A stretch of 27,284 nucleotides of DNA. Source: a virus. The DNA is taken from the IMG/VR virus record IMGVR_UViG_3300043409_002883, positions 1-27,284 of that record. One strand, 5' to 3'. Shown here in pieces: positions 22,368 to 27,284 of this stretch. Below the pieces are notes generated by a model. It was not told where the DNA came from. It was given only the letters and a program-made list of their open reading frames with translations, and made no database searches. The position numbers and the translations under genes are program-made. The number at the start of each line of letters is the position of its first letter. Within the stretch, counting starts at the first letter, position 1.

Positions 22368-22852
22368 TTTTTTGACTTCACCTCAATACCGTGTTGCTGA
22401 ATCCATTCAGACACCGCCTCAACTGAATTCACGGTCATCCACAGATCAATCTCATCAGACTTCCAAGTAGGACATAAGTCTTGTACCTGTTTGCGCAGAG
22501 CTGATTGATTCTTTTCCACATCAGACTTCTTGGCTGCACCAATCCAATAATGTCGTTGTGAGCCCATGCCAGGACTAACTGTGGTACAGCTCAGCCACTG
22601 TAGTTCTGGATGTTTGCTGAGGTCAAAGAAGTTCTTGTTGACCCGCTCATTAGCAGCCATTAGGTAATAAGCTGCCATGTCAGCATTGCCTTCCACACTG
22701 GCCGCATATCTCAGCATCAGATATGTACTAAACTTCTTTTGCATCTCGGGTTCCATGGCCTGACGAAACTTGCGATCTTTGCGATCCAGCGCACGAAGTT
22801 CATCTGCCAGGACTGGTTTTACTGATGTTGTAGTACTGAGTTTCTTCGCCAT
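22364..22852 (-). CDS. Conserved hypothetical protein (162 aa), possibly clamp-loader-like
   Basis: The protein has LDRKDRKFRQAMEPEMQKKF, then FSTYLMLRYAASVEGN, NERVNKNFFDLSKHPELQWL and PGMGSQRHYWIG. These blocks are familiar from hypotheticals in aquatic T4-like phages. The order of a helical N-part, an F-S-x-x-L-M-x-R segment and a basic G-x-x-R-x-Y/H-W segment recalls the small clamp-loader subunit gp62 of T4. The match is only at the level of pattern, so I do not name it. The C-terminus is charged (GIEVKSKK). It lies 4 bp after the last small paralog and overlaps the zinc-finger gene. Ribosome-binding signals before the ATG are weak. Confidence 0.65.
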   Translation of the reverse strand: MAKKLSTTTSVKPVLADELRALDRKDRKFRQAMEPEMQKKFSTYLMLRYAASVEGNADMAAYYLMAANERVNKNFFDLSKHPELQWLSCTTVSPGMGSQRHYWIGAAKKSDVEKNQSALRKQVQDLCPTWKSDEIDLWMTVNSVEAVSEWIQQHGIEVKSKK

Positions 22853-22856
22853 GTCT

Positions 22857-23138
22857 CTATATTATATAACCTCCGTGGGAGATATCGCCACGTTTGACCT
22901 GATATGCTGCCAGACGTAATAATTCAAACTCGTTTAAGCAATATTGCCAATGCCCAGAGCCTTGAAACGTGCCGTCTGGGGAAATTTCAATACGACGGAA
23001 AATCTTCTCACACCAGACCCAATACCCCCAGCGAGATGCGGAATCTGGATTGGGCACAAACACTGGATGCCAAGCCCACCATGCGTGCCAGTTCTGGGAA
23101 TGTTGGGTATTATGATCCAGGTTTATTATCCCAACCAT
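22857..23138 (-). CDS. Small Trp-rich protein, paralog 3 of a tandem trio
   Basis: This 93-aa protein shares with the two genes upstream a common plan: S/N-x-W-H...W-x-P, a V-W-x-x-x-F/V-x-R-R segment (WVWCEKIFRR, 41-50), then W-x-Y-C-x-x-E-F/L-E-L-L (HWQYCLNEFELLRLAA, 63-78). The start shown overlaps the preceding gene by 29 bases, the only Met available; no good ribosome-binding site is seen, so coupling is likely. The N-terminal WHAWWAWHPVFVPNPDS is the richest in Trp. No known function; proteins with this W-rich plan are familiar from T4-like marine phages. Soluble, no signal peptide. Confidence 0.7.
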   Translation of the reverse strand: MVGIINLDHNTQHSQNWHAWWAWHPVFVPNPDSASRWGYWVWCEKIFRRIEISPDGTFQGSGHWQYCLNEFELLRLAAYQVKRGDISHGGYII

Positions 23139-23406
23139 TGAGGCCTATATAACGTGGTTTGCTGGGTTGGCTTGAACGTTTTAGCATTTCAAACTCATCA
23201 GTACAGTATTCCCATCTGTGATCCGTGATGATGAAGTCTCTTACTACTGCTCGACGAAACACTGTTTGAAACCATGCCCAGGTACGCATACCGTCTTGGT
23301 TAGATATGTCCTCGGGTAGCCACAGAAACTTTTTATGCCATTCACTGACTCGCGTCAAATACTCTTTACGCCGAGTTTCTTTGCTTTTAACTGTCCAGAT
23401 CATCAT
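23110..23406 (-). CDS. Small Trp-rich protein, paralog 2 of a tandem trio
   Basis: This is a 98-aa protein. The same plan is visible: SEWHKKFLWLPEDISN, RTWAWFQTVFRRAVVRDF and HRWEYCTDEFEMLKRSSQ. It has an added basic N-terminus (KSKETRRKEYL) compared with the other two. Two adjacent ATG codons at the start have GGA upstream. It overlaps the previous paralog by 20 bases and the next by 29. The divergence between paralogs is high apart from the R-R and W-x-Y-C positions, so the duplication is old. Function unknown. Confidence 0.72.
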   Translation of the reverse strand: MMIWTVKSKETRRKEYLTRVSEWHKKFLWLPEDISNQDGMRTWAWFQTVFRRAVVRDFIITDHRWEYCTDEFEMLKRSSQPSKPRYIGLNGWDNKPGS

Positions 23407-23632
23407 CTGTTTCCATATGTTTCCAGGTTTGTGTTAGTAATTCCCGCAGATCCAAGCAATATTCCCAGCCCTGTATTTGAGGGACTCTACCAGAGCCCAG
23501 TCCCAGTATTGCTCTGCGATATACAATCTTTAGCCAGACTCGGGTGGTTTTACCACTGCGAGTAAAGTGTAGTGGTTTCCACGTAAACACTGGATGCCAC
23601 TGAGACGCCTGCCTGAGTTGATTTGTGTTCAT
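23387..23632 (-). CDS. Small Trp-rich protein, paralog 1 of a tandem trio
   Basis: This is an 81-aa protein with ASQWHPVFTWKPLHFTRSGK, RVWLKIVYRRAILG and GWEYCLDLRELLTQTWKH, matching the two genes downstream. WHPVF is shared exactly with paralog 3. It starts 1 bp past the stop of the 166-aa gene, with GGTGAT upstream, and ends in an acidic tail (ETDDDLDS). No enzymatic motif is seen. The conserved Cys, Arg pair and Trp suggest a shared fold and binding function, perhaps a family of small regulators or host-interaction proteins; this is a guess. Confidence 0.72.
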   Translation of the reverse strand: MNTNQLRQASQWHPVFTWKPLHFTRSGKTTRVWLKIVYRRAILGLGSGRVPQIQGWEYCLDLRELLTQTWKHMETDDDLDS

Positions 23633-23633
23633 A

Positions 23634-24134
23634 TCACCAAGCCCGACTGTATTTCACTAGTTCGCTGCTGCGGCTAATATCTTTCACGAAATACACACAC
23701 ATGGGCTTGTCACCAGAACTCAGTGGCACACACAGCATCTGCCCATTCTTCATCTTGGGGAAGAACCAGCGATTCTCAGTGAATACATCCAGTATTTCCA
23801 CTGGCAAAAACTCAGGCCTGAAGCTGCTGAGTGGATTAAAACCAAAGGCCTTGAACCCACGATCATTGATGCTGGTCAGTGGCACTACTTCCAGGTCACC
23901 GTGATCAGGTTCACCGATCAGCAGTTGCCAGTCCACTGGCATAGTGATCTGCTGGTCGCCAATTTTTAATACCAGTGCTGGGCTCATGAAGCTCTCCAGG
24001 AAAATCAGTGGTACAAAGTAGTAGTCAGATTCCACAGGGTCTGAATTGTCAAACACACAAAACCTGAGGTCATCTACTTCTTCGGGAAGGTTCACTATGT
24101 CAAAGCTACGGTTGTCGTTCGTTAAGATTCTCAT
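23634..24134 (-). CDS. Conserved hypothetical phage protein (166 aa)
   Basis: The protein has blocks that I recall as conserved in T4-like marine phages: FVPLIFLESFMSPALVLKIG (40-59), MPVDWQLLIGEPDHGDLEVV, SINDRGFKAFGFNPLSSFRP, and CVYFVKDISRSSELVKYSRAW at the C-terminus. The pattern is alternating beta strands, compact and without membrane segments. Function is unknown. It lies between the UvsW-like helicase and the small paralogs. GGAG is nine bases before the ATG. A TGTTATACT element (24148-24156) in the 27-bp gap could be a local promoter, but a start there would fall at or past the ribosome-binding site. Confidence 0.75.
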   Translation of the reverse strand: MRILTNDNRSFDIVNLPEEVDDLRFCVFDNSDPVESDYYFVPLIFLESFMSPALVLKIGDQQITMPVDWQLLIGEPDHGDLEVVPLTSINDRGFKAFGFNPLSSFRPEFLPVEILDVFTENRWFFPKMKNGQMLCVPLSSGDKPMCVYFVKDISRSSELVKYSRAW

Positions 24135-24147
24135 TGTTGTTATCTCC

Positions 24148-24156
24148 AGTATAACA
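24148..24156 (-). promoter_or_regulatory. Possible extended -10 element TGTTATACT
   Basis: It is one base away from the TGCTATACT family. It lies right before GGAG and the ATG of the 166-aa gene, with no recognisable -35. The predicted start near 24141 would remove the ribosome-binding site, so it may be chance. Confidence 0.3.
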
Positions 24157-24161
24157 GACGG

Positions 24162-25616
24162 TTAGGGCCAGACGACCTTTGTGGTAGTATGAGGGTACTC
24201 AGCTTCAGAATAGAACTTCTTGCGCTGAAGCAGGTGCCGTTTGCTGAACTTCATGGTTGAAGTAATGTCCCAGATGTTGACAAAGTCTTTATCGCTGGCT
24301 CGTCTAAGACCGCGACCAATGCTCTGAATGGTTCTAACAAAACTTTTGCCAGGCTCAATCAGTACCACATTGAACAATCTGGGAATATCAATACCCACTG
24401 CTGCCACACCATAAGTTGCCACAGTTATTCGTCCATCACTAGTGGCCATCTGGTCATATTCAGACTTGCGGTCTTTCAACTTGTCCTTGCCGCTGATAAA
24501 CACTGCATCTGGTAATGCCACGCAGATATGGGCACCAGCACTGAGCCGGTCCACCAGCACCAGGGTATTGCCAGACTGAGATATCTTATCAATCATGCCA
24601 GCGATATGTGTCATGCGGTCAGCATTGTCCACTAGATATCTCAGCTCATCCTGGTAGTTTTTGTATTCACCATGATCCAGTAACTGCTGGATGTTAATGT
24701 GACAGTTGCTGAGAATGCCCAGTTCCTGCAAGTCCACCGCAGCCAATCTAGCTATAACTGGGCCCACACTGACCAATAGGCTCAGCATATCGTGTTCAGC
24801 TTTGGGCACGGTACCAGTGAGTCCCCATCTGATGGGTATACGGCTCATAACTCCTGTGAGTAATGTGGTCAGAACTTCTGATTTTACCTGGTGACATTCG
24901 TCATTGATTACTGCTACCACACCATCTAGGAATTCAGCGATGCTCACTTGTGCGGAATCAGTATGAGTATTCTTCAGCAGAACATTCAGACTTTGCCAGG
25001 TACAGATTGTGTGTGTCTTGCCCAGATCTTTACGATCACCAAACCAAACACCCACATCCATCCCCAGCAACTTGTAGTCTCGTTCGGTTTGTACCACCAG
25101 ACTCTTGTTGGGCACAATCACGATGGTCCTACCATGTGGCTCACACCTATGACTCAATGCCGTGGCAACCATCGTTTTGCCTGCGCCTGTTGCTACTTCT
25201 TGTAGACTCTGGGGATTCTGTAAGAACTGGTTCACCACAGAGACCTGGTGGTCTCTGAGCATAATGGGCTGGCCTGCTGCGAGGTGTTCTGGTGGCCACA
25301 TGCAATGAGCAAAGCTGTCAGCATTAACCGACTCAAACTCAAAGTGAGTCTGATAATCTCGCTGATCCACTAGATCAATGTCATAGCCAGCAGCTTCAAT
25401 AAGGGGCAGGATTTCTGGTAACAGATTCACATAGGTTGCGCCAGCTAAGCTGACAAAGGCTTTCTTGCCATCCCATCTACCCAGTCTGACTGCTGGCATA
25501 TACCTGGCACCTGGTATCTCTTTTTTAAACTGGTTACATAGACGCCGCCTAAAAGCTGCATCCAAACCCTCCAGTTTACAATTGACTTCGTCGAGAACGG
25601 TTATAGTGCATGTCAT
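24162..25616 (-). CDS. uvsW: UvsW-type superfamily 2 DNA helicase
   Basis: This 484-aa protein has the SF2 helicase motifs in order: RDHQ (121-124), Walker A ATGAGKT (142-148), DECH (239-242), GLTGT (265-269), and in the second RecA domain SATSDGRITVATYGVAAVGI-type and QSIGRGLRR motifs. The N-terminal 95 residues form the small domain typical of T4 UvsW (AVRLGRWDGKKAFVSLAGAT). UvsW unwinds branched DNA and R-loops and moves T4-type phages from origin- to recombination-dependent replication. Length and layout match. The ATG overlaps the stop of the 382-aa gene by four bases (ATGA). It shares the sigma70-like promoter at 26779-26808. No uvsW.1 or other recombination genes are visible next to it. 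Confidence 0.92.
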   Translation of the reverse strand: MTCTITVLDEVNCKLEGLDAAFRRRLCNQFKKEIPGARYMPAVRLGRWDGKKAFVSLAGATYVNLLPEILPLIEAAGYDIDLVDQRDYQTHFEFESVNADSFAHCMWPPEHLAAGQPIMLRDHQVSVVNQFLQNPQSLQEVATGAGKTMVATALSHRCEPHGRTIVIVPNKSLVVQTERDYKLLGMDVGVWFGDRKDLGKTHTICTWQSLNVLLKNTHTDSAQVSIAEFLDGVVAVINDECHQVKSEVLTTLLTGVMSRIPIRWGLTGTVPKAEHDMLSLLVSVGPVIARLAAVDLQELGILSNCHINIQQLLDHGEYKNYQDELRYLVDNADRMTHIAGMIDKISQSGNTLVLVDRLSAGAHICVALPDAVFISGKDKLKDRKSEYDQMATSDGRITVATYGVAAVGIDIPRLFNVVLIEPGKSFVRTIQSIGRGLRRASDKDFVNIWDITSTMKFSKRHLLQRKKFYSEAEYPHTTTKVVWP

Positions 25617-26761
25617 GATATCGAGTCCGGTACTACACGAATGTGCCGATTGTAGTTATGGCGCACATAGTGGTCAGCAGATTGTAAGGTATATTGGTCT
25701 ACCATGCTGGGGCAACGCACCAACCAGGGCACGCGCAATGATTGCGGTAACTGTAGTTCAGGCGGATATCCCAGTGAAAACTCCAGTATGGCTGGTTCAG
25801 GAAGGCTCACCAACTGACTGAATCCCCGCACATCCATCTGATAAGCAAAGGTAGGTGCATCCTGAGAATATGTCCAGTGTCGATGTACTGGAACGCCAGC
25901 GAGGTTTAGCTGTATTTGATTATCTGGATCCCAGCGATTCTGCACCAGTACCACAGGCCAGCAATTCACCAGGTCCAGTAGATCACGCAGTTCCGGCACT
26001 TGGCTGATTTCAATGATGGGATCTGAATCACACAGCATCTGTACCTGGCTGGGCGTTAACCAATTCTTCAGATAGTTTCTGGCTCGGTGATCAAACTCAA
26101 CCGCATAATCAGCCAATGCCAGCACAGTCTGTAACTGTGGCAGATTCTGTGCTATTACCCGATCCAGTAAGGGCCCCAGTGTATCTGATGCATGTGAGTG
26201 TTGCCAGGCACCGTTGAGATAAGTGATCACAGGTTGCATTACCTGGTCAGTTCTCAATCCATGTCGATGTTCCTGGCTGCATTGCCAGTGTGTATTTTGC
26301 GACAGCAGTTGCTGAACCAGCTTGCGTCCCTGTGGACCATTGTGGATGCGCCAGCTGAGGTCAGCTGGTATCCATTCAATAAGGTCATACATACTGTGGT
26401 GCTCAGCTACTTCTCTGAGACGATACACTGTGGGGCCATGATAGGGAAATTTTACAACCCACTGATCATCTTCCAGTGTTATGGACCATACCGTCACTGG
26501 CACATAATGCCGCACTGGTGTGCTCCACGTGGGGGTGAGTAGATCCTGCACTGCCCAACCTTGCTGCTGAAGCAGCAAAAGATATTTGCTCACTATGCTC
26601 TGAATCAACTCCTGCTGGCGTTGGGTGATTTCACTTCCACTCAGCCAAATACGCTTCCTGAGGTCATGGAGTTTGTTGAGGTCTTTTTTGTCCACAACAC
26701 TGCGGCACCCAGGATTAGTGACCAAGAAATCAACTGTTTGTTCCATTGAAACTACTGCCAT
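25613..26761 (-). CDS. Unknown 382-aa protein in the uvsW operon
   Basis: I do not recognise this protein with certainty. The N-terminal helical part (KLHDLRKRIWLSGSEITQRQ, then LIQSIVSKYLLLLQQQGW) resembles the short helical start of some phage helicase-associated proteins. The middle and C-terminus are mixed alpha/beta with many Trp and His (for example HGPTVYRLREVAEHHSMYDL), and there is no Walker motif. It is translationally coupled to the UvsW-like helicase, so a role with DNA repair or replication is plausible. The start at 26761 is 11 bases from the predicted transcription start. An in-frame ATG at 26746 is the alternative. No clear ribosome-binding site decides between them. Confidence 0.7.
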   Translation of the reverse strand: MAVVSMEQTVDFLVTNPGCRSVVDKKDLNKLHDLRKRIWLSGSEITQRQQELIQSIVSKYLLLLQQQGWAVQDLLTPTWSTPVRHYVPVTVWSITLEDDQWVVKFPYHGPTVYRLREVAEHHSMYDLIEWIPADLSWRIHNGPQGRKLVQQLLSQNTHWQCSQEHRHGLRTDQVMQPVITYLNGAWQHSHASDTLGPLLDRVIAQNLPQLQTVLALADYAVEFDHRARNYLKNWLTPSQVQMLCDSDPIIEISQVPELRDLLDLVNCWPVVLVQNRWDPDNQIQLNLAGVPVHRHWTYSQDAPTFAYQMDVRGFSQLVSLPEPAILEFSLGYPPELQLPQSLRVPWLVRCPSMVDQYTLQSADHYVRHNYNRHIRVVPDSIS

Positions 26762-26778
26762 CCGCCGGCCCCCATGTT

Positions 26779-26808
26779 AGTATAGCACTGTTGTGTTTCT
26801 GATGTCAA
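26779..26808 (-). promoter_or_regulatory. Sigma70-like promoter, TTGACA-18-TATACT with TGn
   Basis: A consensus -35 (TTGACA, 26803-26808) and an extended -10 (TGCTATACT, 26779-26787) are separated by 18 bases. It is the only member of the gTGCTATAMTA family with a full -35. It drives the 382-aa gene and uvsW. The expected start is near 26772. Confidence 0.82.
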
Positions 26809-26820
26809 TCAACAGTCCCA

Positions 26821-26849
26821 GTCGCACACGGCGGATCGCCGTGTGCGAC
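26821..26849. repeat. Perfect 13-bp palindromic hairpin
   Basis: GTCGCACACGGCG and its exact complement flank the triplet GAT. It is GC-rich and lies between the stop of the ATPase gene and the -35 of the next promoter. No T-tract follows on either strand, so it is not a standard terminator; it may still end or protect the 3' end of the upstream message. Confidence 0.85.
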
Positions 26850-26856
26850 CAGTGAC

Positions 26857-27284
26857 CTACTTCATCAGGGTAACTTCTGCCGTCCTTTTCCATGTCAGCG
26901 GCATGATTTTCTTAAGATCAGCTATCTTAATGATCAACCGCAAGCTGATCTCACGCATACGATCAGCATGAGTTTTTACAAACTGTACCAGTTCTTTCTG
27001 CTCAACTTCACTGAAGCCGTACTCATTCAACATACCAGCATCAATCACCTGCTCAATGCGCAGGATCTTGTCACGGCGTGAATTAACCGACAGGTCAATA
27101 AAGTGGCAACGGCTCTGCAGGGCGGCCAAATGATCTTGCAATTTGCTGCTCCGGATGTGAGCAAAGTCCAAGTTGGTGATGAAGATTACCGAACCCTTGA
27201 AGTCGAAGCTGTCCGGCACGCCTTCACGACGTAACATATGACTGTCAGCATTCCAGCAGATCCTGCGTTTCTTACCGCTGTCCA
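26857..27284 (-). CDS. AAA-type ATPase, C-terminal part (runs off window)
   Basis: The frame is open to the right edge (the first visible codons give DSGKKRRICWNADSHML), so the ATG at 27237 is internal and the N-terminal part with the Walker A motif is outside. Visible: FKGSVIFITNLDFAHIRSSK, a beta strand with Asn at the sensor-1 position, then LQDHLAALQSRCHFIDLSV with the R-C-H usual after sensor 1. A helical lid with IRxVSLR-like REISLRLIIKIADL follows. The layout matches a conserved ATPase of T4-like marine phages that I recall only as hypothetical. Its substrate is unknown. It is separated from the uvsW operon by a palindrome and a strong promoter. Confidence 0.72.
   Translation of the reverse strand, partial: DSGKKRRICWNADSHMLRREGVPDSFDFKGSVIFITNLDFAHIRSSKLQDHLAALQSRCHFIDLSVNSRRDKILRIEQVIDAGMLNEYGFSEVEQKELVQFVKTHADRMREISLRLIIKIADLKKIMPLTWKRTAEVTLMK

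Noticed and set aside
22861-22866. TATAAT before the 162-aa gene
   Set aside because: It has no TG extension or -35 and sits in an AT-rich 4-bp gap inside an apparent operon.
1-27284. tRNA genes
   Set aside because: No cloverleaf-like segment with the TTCRANNC arm was seen in the gaps, which are all shorter than a tRNA or filled by promoters and hairpins.

Overview
The window looks like part of a T4-type contractile-tailed phage (myovirus) genome. I infer this from three things. First, it carries a T4-like replication and nucleotide-metabolism set: a TOPRIM primase, a DnaB/gp41-type helicase, a UvsW-type helicase, class Ia ribonucleotide reductase (nrdA, nrdB) and glutaredoxin. Second, virion-type genes with collagen-like and tail-fibre-like domains lie next to this set. 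Third, octamers matching the T4 late-promoter box (TATAAATA and close variants) stand directly upstream of the structural genes. Many of the unnamed genes resemble, from memory, conserved hypothetical proteins of aquatic T4-like phages. No host can be named from this sequence. Coding density is very high, genes often overlap by a few bases, and no gap reaches 300 bp. All genes but one are on the minus strand, so transcription runs right to left.

Reading in the direction of transcription: (1) 27284-21037 holds a truncated AAA-type ATPase gene, a perfect GC-rich palindrome and a strong sigma70-like promoter. After these come an unknown 382-aa gene, the UvsW-like helicase, an unknown 166-aa gene, three small tandem paralogs, an unknown 162-aa gene, a zinc-finger protein and a 190-aa protein that looks like a condensed DnaE (Pol III alpha) palm. 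(2) 20663-21043 is the only plus-strand gene. (3) 20601-14711 is a late cassette of adhesion or fibre proteins. It contains two collagen-like proteins, two fibre proteins with an RRG...GE...DT...GDG N-terminal module, and a 753-aa protein with 37-residue repeats. (4) 14697-9897 has a structured leader that would hide a ribosome-binding site, a 75-aa gene, the primase, the helicase, a large homing-endonuclease-like ORF and a 119-aa gene. (5) 9843-5868 is a second late block, probably capsid, internal or structural proteins, with a holin-like or coiled-coil membrane protein. (6) 5828-1 holds a RecB/Cas4-like PD-(D/E)XK nuclease, a late fibre-like gene, an unknown gene, nrdA-nrdB-glutaredoxin, an Sm-like small protein and the start of a secreted protein.

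Two promoter families divide the genes by role. A motif gTGCTATAMTA (extended -10) stands before the nuclease, the primase, the 119-aa gene and the UvsW operon. The late box (NATAAATA or GCTAAATA) stands before at least ten structural units. The first class starts unusually close to the start codons, so those transcripts would be leaderless or nearly so. The most unusual items are the mini-DnaE-like protein, the SD-sequestering leader at 14639-14697, the two-class promoter layout, the three-paralog array and the 111-bp repeat arrays in the fibre gene.
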